The position numbers and the translations under genes were made by a program. From NCBI GenBank assembly GCA_964529795.1, contig CAZGXM010000074.1, positions 1 to 10,141 of the forward strand: a DNA stretch of 10,141 nucleotides, written 5' to 3'. This stretch comes from CAZGXM01 sp964529795. Its GTDB lineage: Bacteria > Bacillota > JADQBR01. Shown here in pieces: positions 1-6,956 of this stretch (positions are counted from its first letter, which is position 1; every line of letters starts with the position of its first letter). The notes under the pieces are model-generated. The model was given only the letters and a program-made list of their open reading frames with translations. It was not told the DNA's origin and ran no database searches.

Positions 1-1
1 G

Positions 2-604
2 ACAGGCCTTGCTTATGTCAAAGAAAAATTAAGCTTTACAGATCCGCATCAAAAAATTCGCGAACGGGCTGTGGAGAGGATATGCTCGCATATTAATGCC
101 GCAAAAAGCTTGAATGCCAAGGTGATTATCGGCTCTGTCAGGGGATCTATACCGGACAAAAGTGAATATAAAAAATACGAGGGCTATGCCATGGACTGTC
201 TCCAAAGATGCCTTGAGAAAGCTGAAAAGGAAAAGGTTGAACTGGTAATCGAAGCCATCAACAGGTATGAAACCAACTTTATTAATAGTGTAGATGAAGG
301 AATTGTCTTGATCAAAAAGATCGGATCCGAGCACCTAAAGCTCCACATTGATACGTTCCACATGAATATTGAGGAAGCAAATTTTATAGATAGTATACAT
401 AAGGCGGGGGCTGTTTTAGGGCACGTTCATTTGGCCGACAGCAACAGAAGGCACCCGGGAAGCGGGCATATTAACTTTAAAGAAATAATCGCGGCATTGA
501 AGAACATAGGGTACAAAGACACAATAGCCTTTGAGTGTTTACCGTTGCCTGCCGAAGAAGAAGCGGCAAGGCGGGCAATTTCTTATATAAAATCTTTAAT
601 ATGA
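2..604 (+). CDS. iolO: IolO-like sugar epimerase (5-keto-L-gluconate epimerase candidate), 5' partial
   Basis: The reading frame is open from the window edge, so the N-terminus (roughly 70-80 residues of a ~270-residue family) is missing; 200 residues are visible. It belongs to the sugar phosphate isomerase/epimerase TIM-barrel family (AP endonuclease 2 fold). The expected metal ligands are present, numbering from the first full codon: E84 (in VIEAINRYET), D117 (in HIDTFHMN), H143 (in GHVHLADSN) and E178 (in AFECLPLP). From memory, the blocks NRYETxFIN, DTFHMNIEE, HxADSNR and ECLPLP closely match Thermotoga maritima IolO (TM0416), which interconverts 5-keto-L-gluconate and D-tagaturonate. The neighbour uxaB, 43 bp downstream, consumes tagaturonate, which fits that substrate. 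The GTG at 71 is internal, not the start. The gene looks more AT-rich than the four that follow. Family is secure; the exact substrate is inferred. Confidence 0.8.
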   Translation, partial: TGLAYVKEKLSFTDPHQKIRERAVERICSHINAAKSLNAKVIIGSVRGSIPDKSEYKKYEGYAMDCLQRCLEKAEKEKVELVIEAINRYETNFINSVDEGIVLIKKIGSEHLKLHIDTFHMNIEEANFIDSIHKAGAVLGHVHLADSNRRHPGSGHINFKEIIAALKNIGYKDTIAFECLPLPAEEEAARRAISYIKSLI

Positions 605-647
605 GTAAAGGCATTTTCACAGTGGGCCGCTGCAGGGGGGAAAAACA

Positions 648-2174
648 ATGAAGCACTTGAACAAAGACTTATTAAATGGAGACTTTGTATTTCCGGCGGA
701 CATGGAAGTACAGGCCTATCCCGAGGATTTGCCAGAGAGGGTGATCCAGTTTGGAGAGGGCAACTTCCTCCGGGCCTTTGTAGACTGGATGTTCCACCGG
801 ATGAACAAAGAGGGGTTATTTAACGGGCGGGTGGCGGTGGTCCAGCCCCTATCGGACGGGATGGTGTCAAAGCTCAACCAGCAGGATGGCCTGTATACCT
901 TAATCTTACGAGGGATCAAGGAGGGCCGGGCGGTAGAGGAGAAGGAGATCATCACTTCGGTTAGCCGGGGGATCAACCCGTATACCGGCTGGGAGGAATA
1001 CTTGCGCTGTGCGGAAAACCCGGACATCGAGTTTGTGGTCTCCAATACCACCGAAGCGGGCATCGTTTATGACCCCGGCGACCGTCCGGACGACCGGCCC
1101 CCTGCCTCTTTCCCGGGAAAACTTACGGCCTACCTCTACCACCGGTTTAAGCACTTTAAAGGGGACCCGCACAAAGGTATGGTGATTATTCCCTGCGAAC
1201 TCATTGACCGGAATGGCGACAACCTGAAGCAAATAGTCCTTCAACTGGCTGGTGACTGGGGCCTGCCCGGGGAATTTAAGTGCTGGGTTGAAAAACATAA
1301 TTTCTTTTTAAATACCCTGGTGGACCGGGTGGTACCCGGTTACCCCCGGGACGAAATCCATGAGATTACCGGTCATCTAGGGTATCAAGACAAACTGGTG
1401 GACACCGGCGAACTGTTCCACCTGTGGGTCATTGAAGGTCCCCTGGAACTGAGCGAACGGCTTCCCTTTACGAGGGCTGGTCTCAATGTCATCTGGACCG
1501 ATGACATGTCACCTTACCGTACCCGTAAAGTGAGGATCTTAAACGGCGCCCATACGGCCACAGTCCCGGCAGCCTTCCTCCACGGCCTGGAAACGGTGGG
1601 CGAGATGGTGGACCACCAGGTGCTGGGGAGATACACCAGGGAGATCATTTTTGACGAAATAATCCCCTCTATCGACTTGGACGAGGGAATGCTGGTGGAG
1701 TTTGCTCATTCGGTGCTGGAAAGGTTCCAAAACCCGTATATCAAGCACTACCTGTCGAGCATCCTCTTGAACTCCACCTCCAAGCACAAGACCCGGGTCC
1801 TGCCTTCCCTGTTGGGGTACATCGAGAAGACAGGAAGGGTACCCGAGAAACTCAGTTTTTCTATGGCGGCGCTGATAGCCTTATACCGCGGTGAGGTTGA
1901 GGGGTCTGGCATGAAGTTGCGCAGGGAGCAGGGTGAGTTTGTTATTAAAGATGATCTGGAAGCCCTGACGTTCTTTCAGAGTGTTTGGGCTGGCTGTAAC
2001 AACACCCGGGAGTCAGTGTATTCAGTCGCTCAAAAAGTACTAGGCAGTACTTCTCTCTGGGGACAGGACCTCAATCAAATCAACGGGTTGACTGATAAAA
2101 TTGCCGGCTACCTCAATGACATTATCAATGCCGGGATTAAAGATGCCATTGCCAGGACCATTGCGACCAAGTAA
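648..2174 (+). CDS. uxaB: Tagaturonate reductase (altronate oxidoreductase)
   Basis: A complete 508-residue protein of the long-chain mannitol dehydrogenase family, expected in the cytoplasm to reduce D-tagaturonate to D-altronate with NADH. The N-terminal Rossmann half carries the dinucleotide-binding motif QFGEGNFLRAF (residues 34-44) and SNTTEAG (132-138). The C-terminal half holds the family catalytic signature K294-x4-N299-x2-H302 in KVRILNGAHTA, with the same spacing as the catalytic Lys/Asn/His of mannitol 2-dehydrogenase. The ATG at 648 follows a G-rich Shine-Dalgarno (634-640). It lies 43 bp after the epimerase and 35 bp before uxaA, so they are probably co-transcribed. Fructuronate and mannonate reductases share the fold; the altronate dehydratase next door and the QFGEGNFLRAF motif favour UxaB. 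Confidence 0.93.
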   Translation: MKHLNKDLLNGDFVFPADMEVQAYPEDLPERVIQFGEGNFLRAFVDWMFHRMNKEGLFNGRVAVVQPLSDGMVSKLNQQDGLYTLILRGIKEGRAVEEKEIITSVSRGINPYTGWEEYLRCAENPDIEFVVSNTTEAGIVYDPGDRPDDRPPASFPGKLTAYLYHRFKHFKGDPHKGMVIIPCELIDRNGDNLKQIVLQLAGDWGLPGEFKCWVEKHNFFLNTLVDRVVPGYPRDEIHEITGHLGYQDKLVDTGELFHLWVIEGPLELSERLPFTRAGLNVIWTDDMSPYRTRKVRILNGAHTATVPAAFLHGLETVGEMVDHQVLGRYTREIIFDEIIPSIDLDEGMLVEFAHSVLERFQNPYIKHYLSSILLNSTSKHKTRVLPSLLGYIEKTGRVPEKLSFSMAALIALYRGEVEGSGMKLRREQGEFVIKDDLEALTFFQSVWAGCNNTRESVYSVAQKVLGSTSLWGQDLNQINGLTDKIAGYLNDIINAGIKDAIARTIATK

Positions 2175-2209
2175 ACCATTGCACAGCCACAAAACTATGG
2201 GGTGAGGTC

Positions 2210-3697
2210 ATGCGGATACTCAGGATCAACGAGAAAGATAACGTGGCGGTGGCGCTGGCCGAGGTTAAAAAAGGTGAAACCGTTTCCGTTGGCTTTATAA
2301 CCATAACGGCTTTGGAAGATATCTCTAGAGGCCATAAAATAGCCTTACAGGGAATTATTAAGGGCGAAGACGTGATAAAGTATGGCTTCCCCATTGGTAG
2401 CGCAACGGTAGATATTAAGGCTGGCCAGTGGCTCCATACTCACAACCTCAAGACCAACTTGGGTGAAGTTTTGCACTACGAATACCGGCCCCAATTAAAA
2501 CCCCAGGAGGTTAAGGTTAACGGGGAACCATTCATGGGATACCGGCGAAAAGACGGCCGGGTAGGGGTGAGAAACGAGATTTGGATCATCCCGACGGTCA
2601 GCTGCGTCAACAGGAATGCCGAATTAATCGCCAAAAGGGCATGGGATGAATTCCGGGGTACTGAAAACATCGAAGGGATCTACGAGTTTAAACACCCTTA
2701 CGGCTGCTCCCAGCTGGGGCAGGACCAGCTATCAACCCAAAAAGTCCTGGCGGGTCTGGTCAACCACCCCAACGCCGGCGGGGTGCTGGTACTGGGTCTG
2801 GGGTGCGAGAATAACCATATTGGTGAGTTCCAAAAGGTGCTGGGCGCATATGACGGCGACCGGGTCAAGTTCCTGGTGGCCCAGGAGGTGGAGGACGAAG
2901 TCGAGGCGGGGGTCAGCCTGGTGCACCAGTTGGTGGGCTACGCCCGGCAATTCCAGCGCGAGTCCTGCCCCATCTCCAAACTGGTGGTCGGCTTAAAGTG
3001 TGGTGGTTCCGACGGGTTTTCCGGCATCACCGCAAACCCTCTGGTAGGGGCTTTTTCCGACCTGCTGATTGGCCATGGCGGTACCACGATCCTGACCGAG
3101 GTACCGGAGATGTTCGGGGCAGAAACGTTGTTAATGAACCGCGCCGTCAACCGGGAGGTCTTTGAAAAAACCGTCAGCTTGATCAACAACTTTAAAGAAC
3201 ACTTCATGTCTTACCACCAGCCCGTATACGAAAACCCTTCCCCCGGCAACAAGCAGGGTGGCATTTCCACCCTGGAGGAAAAATCCCTGGGATGCATCCA
3301 GAAGGGCGGTACCGGGAACGTGGTGGACGTCCTGAACTGCGGTGACACCGTCAGGCGTAAAGGACTTAACCTGTTGAACTCTCCTGGTAACGATATGGTA
3401 GCTACCACCGCCCTGGCGGCCTCCGGTTGCCAGATGATTCTTTTTACCACCGGCCGCGGGACCCCGTTAGGAACCTGTGTGCCTACCGTAAAAATCGCGA
3501 CCAACAGCGAACTTTATATCAAGAAGTCCAACTGGACGGACTTTAATGCCGGCCTGCTGTTGGAAGGCAGGGCCATGGAGCAACTAACCAAAGACTTATG
3601 GGAGTATGTCATCCAGGTGGCGTCAGGACAGATCACCAAGTCCGAAAAGATGGGGTTTAGGGAGATCGCCATCTTTAAAAACGGGGCAACCCTTTAG
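2210..3697 (+). CDS. uxaA: Altronate dehydratase
   Basis: A complete 495-residue enzyme of the UxaA/GarD family, dehydrating D-altronate to 2-keto-3-deoxy-D-gluconate in the cytoplasm. Residues 1-~90 form the small SAF-type N-terminal domain, ending in WLHTHNLKTN (HTHN at 76-79). The catalytic part begins at GYRRKDGRVGVRN (110-122). Conserved stretches include HPYGCSQ (C166), GLGCEN (C199) and GLKCGGSDGFSG (C264), plus GTPLGTCVPTVK near residues 418-428; the family depends on iron, and these Cys/His positions are the likely metal site (inference). Both domains are on one chain, as in E. coli UxaA, not split as in some archaeal or Thermotoga forms. The start is set by GGGGTGAGG at 2199-2207 just before the ATG. 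Confidence 0.95.
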   Translation: MRILRINEKDNVAVALAEVKKGETVSVGFITITALEDISRGHKIALQGIIKGEDVIKYGFPIGSATVDIKAGQWLHTHNLKTNLGEVLHYEYRPQLKPQEVKVNGEPFMGYRRKDGRVGVRNEIWIIPTVSCVNRNAELIAKRAWDEFRGTENIEGIYEFKHPYGCSQLGQDQLSTQKVLAGLVNHPNAGGVLVLGLGCENNHIGEFQKVLGAYDGDRVKFLVAQEVEDEVEAGVSLVHQLVGYARQFQRESCPISKLVVGLKCGGSDGFSGITANPLVGAFSDLLIGHGGTTILTEVPEMFGAETLLMNRAVNREVFEKTVSLINNFKEHFMSYHQPVYENPSPGNKQGGISTLEEKSLGCIQKGGTGNVVDVLNCGDTVRRKGLNLLNSPGNDMVATTALAASGCQMILFTTGRGTPLGTCVPTVKIATNSELYIKKSNWTDFNAGLLLEGRAMEQLTKDLWEYVIQVASGQITKSEKMGFREIAIFKNGATL

Positions 3698-3779
3698 AAG
3701 GCTTAAGGTAACGTGGGATCGGAGATAGAATTCTGGGTTCCAGGAATAGTTGCTGGCTTAAAAAGGAGGAAACGACGGA

Positions 3780-4427
3780 ATGGACAAGGAACGTTGTATG
3801 CAACGAATTGTAAAAACCGGAATTATTGCCGTGGTAAGGGCGGAGGGACCGGCCCAAGCGCTGAATATTGCCGAGGCAGTTCGACAGGGTGGTGTGGATA
3901 TCATCGAAATCACCATGACAGTACCTGGTGCCCTGGAAGTAATCCGGCAACTGCTGGCGGCGTACCCTGGCGGGGAAATGCTCATCGGGGCAGGCACGGT
4001 GCTGGACAGCGAAACGGCACGGGCTGCCATGCTGGCGGGAGCGGAGTATGTCGTCAGCCCCCATTTCAATCCGGAAGTGGTACGGCTATGCAAACGGTAC
4101 CGGAAGGTTTGTATGCCCGGCGCCATGACCGTCACGGAGATTATCATCGCCATGGAGGCTGGAGCTGATGTTATCAAGCTTTTCCCGGGCAACGTCCTAG
4201 GACCGGACTTTGTCAAGGCGGTTAGGGGCCCGCTGCCCTATGCCCGGTTGATACCCACGGGCGGGGTGAGCCTGGAAAACGTGGACCGGTGGATCAAAAA
4301 CGGCTGCATTGCCGTGGGCGTGGGCAGCGAACTGACCGCCGGGGCCAAGAAGGGCGACTTTGAGCAGATTACCGCTACCGCCCGCCAGTTTATAGAAAAG
4401 ATCCGGGCGACCAAGCAAGATAATTAA
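3780..4427 (+). CDS. kdgA: 2-keto-3-deoxy-6-phosphogluconate (KDPG) aldolase
   Basis: A complete 215-residue class I aldolase cleaving KDPG to pyruvate and glyceraldehyde 3-phosphate. The Schiff-base lysine is K133 in ADVIKLFPG; E43 in IIEITM is the general acid/base candidate; R20 in IIAVVR, GAGTV (70-74), SPHFNP (93-98) and IPTGGV (158-163, phosphate-binding loop) are all in the family order. Length is typical of Eda/KdgA. The start ATG follows AAAAGGAGGA (3761-3770) at good spacing. It is 82 bp after uxaA, the longest gap in the operon, in which I see no convincing promoter or terminator, and 23 bp before kdgK. Confidence 0.95.
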   Translation: MDKERCMQRIVKTGIIAVVRAEGPAQALNIAEAVRQGGVDIIEITMTVPGALEVIRQLLAAYPGGEMLIGAGTVLDSETARAAMLAGAEYVVSPHFNPEVVRLCKRYRKVCMPGAMTVTEIIIAMEAGADVIKLFPGNVLGPDFVKAVRGPLPYARLIPTGGVSLENVDRWIKNGCIAVGVGSELTAGAKKGDFEQITATARQFIEKIRATKQDN

Positions 4428-4450
4428 AAGAATGATTGGAGGTACTTTCG

Positions 4451-5476
4451 ATGGGAAAGAGAGTCGTGACCTTCGGTGAGATTATGTTACGTCTCTCGCC
4501 ATCAGGCTATTTGAGACTGATCCAGACCGATAGCCTGGAGGTGACATACGGCGGTGGAGAGGCTAACGTTGCGGTCTCTCTCGCCAACTACGGTGTGGAA
4601 AGTTATTTTGTCAGTAAGCTGCCGAAAAACCCCTTGGGCCAGTCGGCGGACAACCACCTCCGCCGTTTTGGAGTGGATACCAGGTACATTTTATGGGGCG
4701 GCGAAAGGCTGGGCATCTACTTTGCCGAAACGGGGGCTTCCCAGCGGCCGTCGGTGGTCGTGTACGACCGGGCCAACTCGGCTATATCTGGGGTCAAGGC
4801 CGGGGAGATAAAGTGGAAAGAAGTCTTTCAAGGTAAAGACTGGTTCCACTTCACCGGTATCACTCCCGCTCTGGGCGATGCCCCGATGGAGGCTACCTTG
4901 GAGGCCGCCAAAACGGCCAAGGAAATGGGGCTTACTGTAAGCTGCGACCTTAACTACCGGAAGAAGTTGTGGTCCCCGGAAAAAGCCAACCGGGTCATGT
5001 CAGGATTGATGGATTACGTGGATGTTGCTGTAGGTAACGAGGAGGATGCCGAAAAAGTATTCGGTATCAAGGCGGAAGGGGCGGACATCACAGCCGGCAA
5101 ATTGAGTAAAGAAGGCTACCGCCAAGTCGCGCGGCAACTCTTGGAGCGGTTCAACCTGCAAAAGGTGGCCATTACTTTAAGAGAGAGCTACTCCGCTACC
5201 GATAACGGCTGGTCTGCCCTGTTGTACGACGGGCAGGAGTTTTATAAATCCCGGGAATACAAGATCCATATCGTTGACCGGGTAGGCGGCGGAGATTCTT
5301 TTGTGGGCGGGCTGATTTACGCACTGCTGAACAACTACAGCCCCCGGGATGCAGTGGACTTTGCCGCAGCCGCATCCTGCCTGAAGCATACAATTCCCGG
5401 TGACTTCAACATGGTCACCGTTGACGAAGTGAGAAACCTGATGCAGGGCGACGGTTCCGGCAGGGTACAGAGGTAA
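4451..5476 (+). CDS. kdgK: 2-keto-3-deoxygluconate (KDG) kinase
   Basis: A 341-residue PfkB/ribokinase-family kinase that phosphorylates KDG to KDPG with ATP, feeding the aldolase upstream. I start it at ATG 4451 (MGKRVVTFGEIMLRLSP) because TTGGAGGT at 4436-4443 is its ribosome binding site; the frame could be extended to the TTG at 4436, but that codon is part of the Shine-Dalgarno. Substrate-binding GGGEAN is at 34-39, the kinase-typical DLNYRKKLW starts at 166, NEEDAEKVFG is at 196-205, and the anion hole/catalytic base signature DRVGGGDSF carries D282. The family motif is usually D-x-x-G-A-G-D; here the Ala is Gly, a common and conservative variant. It is the last gene of the operon and a strong terminator follows about 105 bp downstream. 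Confidence 0.94.
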   Translation: MGKRVVTFGEIMLRLSPSGYLRLIQTDSLEVTYGGGEANVAVSLANYGVESYFVSKLPKNPLGQSADNHLRRFGVDTRYILWGGERLGIYFAETGASQRPSVVVYDRANSAISGVKAGEIKWKEVFQGKDWFHFTGITPALGDAPMEATLEAAKTAKEMGLTVSCDLNYRKKLWSPEKANRVMSGLMDYVDVAVGNEEDAEKVFGIKAEGADITAGKLSKEGYRQVARQLLERFNLQKVAITLRESYSATDNGWSALLYDGQEFYKSREYKIHIVDRVGGGDSFVGGLIYALLNNYSPRDAVDFAAAASCLKHTIPGDFNMVTVDEVRNLMQGDGSGRVQR

Positions 5477-5580
5477 ATTAATTTCCTAATATTTCAGGTT
5501 TCCGGAGAAATTCAAATTCAATCAAGTCATTGCCGGTACTGAACCTGGCGGAAAGCAGCAGTTTCCCAGGGTTGAATTGA

Positions 5581-5624
5581 CCGTTTTCACCGTGTGCAGC
5601 GGTGGAAGCGGTTTTTTCTTTTTT
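5581..5624 (+). terminator. Intrinsic terminator of the uronate operon
   Basis: A 12-bp stem (5581-5592 pairing with 5600-5611, including two G-U pairs) around a 7-nt loop is followed directly by a T-rich run (5612-5624, one C interruption). It separates the uronate genes from the small-gene cluster. Confidence 0.88.
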
Positions 5625-5674
5625 CCCCCGCCCGCCTTAAAATGAAACCATCCCGGAGAGAGGAGGTGAGACAT

Positions 5675-5902
5675 ATGGCTTTGACCAGCACCACCGTTGA
5701 CTCCAGCCTGCGCCTGGAACTGCAGACCGGTGTGGACGCCGCCGGCAATCCCGTCTACGTCAACCGCACCTACCAGCGTGTCCGGCCTGCCGCCGCGGAC
5801 CAGGACGTGTACGACGTGGCCAGCATCATTGCCGGCCTGCAGAAGCACACCCTGACCAACGTCCAGCGGGTCAACGAAAACGACCTGGTAATGACAGTGT
5901 AA
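5675..5902 (+). CDS. DUF1659 family small protein
   Basis: A 75-residue protein beginning MALTSTTVDSSLRLELQTG and ending NVQRVNENDLVMTV. From memory this is the DUF1659 family, found in spore-forming Firmicutes next to DUF2922 and YvrJ proteins; no biochemical function is established that I know of. It has no signal peptide or membrane segment and is soluble-looking. The frame is open upstream to GTG 5594, but that codon lies inside the terminator hairpin; the ATG at 5675 follows AGAGGAGGTGAG (5659-5670), an excellent ribosome binding site, and is the true start. No sigma-A promoter is evident between the terminator and this gene, so its promoter is either a non-sigma-A type or not recognisable by eye. 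Confidence 0.85.
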   Translation: MALTSTTVDSSLRLELQTGVDAAGNPVYVNRTYQRVRPAAADQDVYDVASIIAGLQKHTLTNVQRVNENDLVMTV

Positions 5903-5915
5903 CACCGTAACGCAA

Positions 5916-5990
5916 GGGGGCGGCTCCTGACTTGAGCTGGGTTGACCCCAAAGAGATGACCCGGCCAGGTCAGGGAAAGACCCGTCCCCG
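5916..5990 (+). repeat. REP/REPIN-like palindromic element, copy A (degenerate)
   Basis: First of three related elements. The left arm (5916-5940) begins GGGGGCGG and contains GACTTGAGCTGG; the right side ends AAAGACCCGTCCCCG (5976-5990), identical to the end of copy C, while the left border (GCAAGGGGGCGG) is identical to copy B. The two outer arms agree at about 18 of 25 positions, so this copy has decayed, though an inner stem (GCTGGGT with ACCCGGC, one G-U pair) remains. It fills most of the 117-bp gap between the DUF1659 and DUF2922 genes. Confidence 0.75.
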
Positions 5991-6019
5991 GCTAGACACG
6001 AGGAAAGGAGGTGAAACCG

Positions 6020-6241
6020 GTGATTACCAAAAACCTTGAGATGATCTTCCAGACCAGTACCGGTCGGAGAAGCACCATCCGTGTCCCCGACCCCGGCGAT
6101 ACCCTGACCGCAACGGATGTGCAGAACGCCATGAACGGTATCATCGCCAAAAATGTCTTTCATGTGGACGGCGCCAGCTACACGGGCATCCTCGGTGCCC
6201 GCATCGTCACCCGCGACGTCTCCGAGCTTCAGGTGGTCTAA
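6020..6241 (+). CDS. DUF2922 family small protein
   Basis: A 73-residue protein (MITKNLEMIFQTSTGRRSTI..., ending VTRDVSELQVV). The pattern of an N-terminal beta-rich LEMIFQT segment, a central VPDPGDTLTATDVQNAMNGIIAKNVF and the closing A-I-V-T-R-D-V is that of DUF2922, the usual genomic partner of DUF1659; function unknown. I start at GTG 6020 because AAAGGAGGTG (6004-6013) is its ribosome binding site; the earlier in-frame GTG at 6011 is part of that site. It has no membrane segment or signal peptide. REP-like elements sit on both sides. Confidence 0.83.
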   Translation: MITKNLEMIFQTSTGRRSTIRVPDPGDTLTATDVQNAMNGIIAKNVFHVDGASYTGILGARIVTRDVSELQVV

Positions 6242-6248
6242 AAACTTC

Positions 6249-6272
6249 GGGAGCAGGCGAAGCCCTGCTCCC
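6249..6272 (+). repeat. Perfect 9-bp hairpin without U-tract
   Basis: GGGAGCAGG (6249-6257) and CCTGCTCCC (6264-6272) pair perfectly around a 6-nt loop, 7 bp after the DUF2922 stop. The following bases (ACCTACC) are not a T-run, so it is not a classic intrinsic terminator. It may be an RNA stability or processing element; role unknown. Confidence 0.6.
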
Positions 6273-6305
6273 ACCTACCACATCACGATGAAAAGCGAAA
6301 AGCAA

Positions 6306-6390
6306 GGGGGCGGTTTTTGACTTGAATTGGACGACCGGAAACCAGCAAAAAAGCAGCCTTTCAGCCAATTCAAGTAAAGAACCGCCCCCG
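6306..6390 (+). repeat. REP/REPIN-like palindromic element, copy B (best preserved)
   Basis: The left arm 6306-6330 and right arm 6366-6390 region (CCAATTCAAG start at 6365) are inverted repeats agreeing at 23 of 25 positions; as RNA one of the two differences is a G-U pair. The outer ends are GGGGGCGG and CCGCCCCC, the inner ends TTGAATTGG and CCAATTCAA, and the loop is about 34 nt. It lies in the gap between the DUF2922 gene and the CxxC protein, ending 9 bp before the next Shine-Dalgarno. Confidence 0.85.
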
Positions 6391-6415
6391 CCTAAAAAGA
6401 AAGGAGTGACATTAC

Positions 6416-6727
6416 ATGCCCGAAATCCAATTCCTGGCCTTTTTGGACCCGAAGAGGAAAAAGTGCAACTGCTGTGACCGGACATTGATGCTGACAAGAA
6501 AAATAAACTTTTTTGAAGACGACCACCTGGTCGGTGACCTGGAGCTCTGCACCACCTGCGCCGGGACCATTGCCGAAATCTTAAACCGCAAGACAGAAAC
6601 GGTGGAAAAAGAGTGGGTCTTCGAGGGAGGTGAACAGGATGGAAAACTTGTGGACGCAGGTGAGCAACATGGGCTTCCCCATCGTGGTCTCAATCTACCT
6701 GCTGGTGAGAGTGGAAAAGAAGCTTGA
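6416..6727 (+). CDS. Small protein with paired CxxC motifs (zinc-ribbon-like), unknown function
   Basis: A 103-residue frame starting MPEIQFLAFLDPKRKK at an ATG preceded by AAAGGAGTG (6400-6408). C17/C19-C20 and C45-C48 give a C-x2-C ... C-x2-C arrangement with ~24 residues between, as in a small zinc ribbon; between them is a beta-rich stretch, and after them a helix (AGTIAEILNRKTETVEKEW). I do not recognise the family. The last ~30 residues (from about 75) are Gly/Glu-rich, look unstructured, and overlap the YvrJ gene out of frame for 89 nt. That tail may be a non-conserved extension, or a small frameshift may have removed an earlier stop. The N-terminal 70 residues look genuine; the C-terminal end is less certain. 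Confidence 0.65.
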   Translation: MPEIQFLAFLDPKRKKCNCCDRTLMLTRKINFFEDDHLVGDLELCTTCAGTIAEILNRKTETVEKEWVFEGGEQDGKLVDAGEQHGLPHRGLNLPAGESGKEA

Positions 6728-6776
6728 CGACCTCACCGGCGCCATTTACAGCCTGAAGGAGGCAATATCCAAATGA
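6639..6776 (+). CDS. yvrJ: YvrJ family small membrane protein
   Basis: A 45-residue protein, MENLWTQVSNMGFPIVVSIY followed by a short LLVRVEKKLDDL segment and a C-terminal amphipathic helix. Residues ~11-24 form one hydrophobic span and the rest is a charged helix, the layout of YvrJ proteins and similar to small phage holin-like (BhlA/UviB) proteins. ATG 6639 is preceded by GAGGGAGGTGAA (6623-6634), a very strong site that lies inside the preceding gene, so translation is probably independent. It begins in another frame within the CxxC gene and is followed 11 bp later by REP-like copy C, then by the amidase. A holin-type or membrane-anchoring role is inference from size and neighbours only. 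Confidence 0.8.
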   Translation: MENLWTQVSNMGFPIVVSIYLLVRVEKKLDDLTGAIYSLKEAISK

Positions 6777-6787
6777 AGGGAAAATGA

Positions 6788-6872
6788 GGGGACGGTTCTT
6801 GACTTGAATTGCGGTACGGCGTTAGTTTTAAAGGTGTTATGCACCTTACAATTCAAGTAAAGACCCGTCCCC
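6788..6872 (+). repeat. REP/REPIN-like palindromic element, copy C
   Basis: The left arm 6788-6811 (GGGGACGGTTCTTGACTTGA...) and right arm 6849-6872 are inverted repeats agreeing at 22 of 24 positions. The 37-nt loop contains its own 6-bp hairpin (AAGGTG 6831-6836 with CACCTT 6842-6847). The arms match copies A and B. It starts 11 bp after the YvrJ stop and ends before the amidase ribosome binding site. Confidence 0.85.
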
Positions 6873-6901
6873 GGAGTATGTCCCCGCAGTACCATCAAAA
6901 A

Positions 6902-6956
6902 ACGCAAACCAAGGAGGTATACCCAAATGCTCTACCAACGCGACTTCATCATCATC
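6902..6956 (+). repeat. 55-bp sequence identical to 7057-7111 (left contig end)
   Basis: These 55 bases, holding the amidase ribosome binding site, ATG (6927) and first codons, recur without a difference immediately after the N gap. They end exactly at the first N. This is the pattern left when two contigs that overlap by an assembler k-mer are scaffolded without merging. The ten codons 6927-6956 are therefore most likely the same amidase start seen a second time. Confidence 0.85.

Noticed and set aside
3698..3779. Possible internal promoter or hairpin between uxaA and kdgA
   Set aside because: The GGGTTCCAGGAAT stretch gives only a short interrupted stem, and no -35/-10 pair is evident.
5505..5580. 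Weak inverted similarity (AATTCAA ... TTGAATT) upstream of the kdgK-side terminator
   Set aside because: It echoes the inner arms of the REP-like family but lacks the GGGG/CCCC borders and the arms do not align well.
5522..6274. A 250-codon open frame on the minus strand across the DUF1659 and DUF2922 genes
   Set aside because: It runs antisense to two genes with strong ribosome binding sites, covers the terminator and REP copy A, and has Gly/Val/His-rich composition typical of the complement of G/C-rich coding sequence. No recognisable family or start site.
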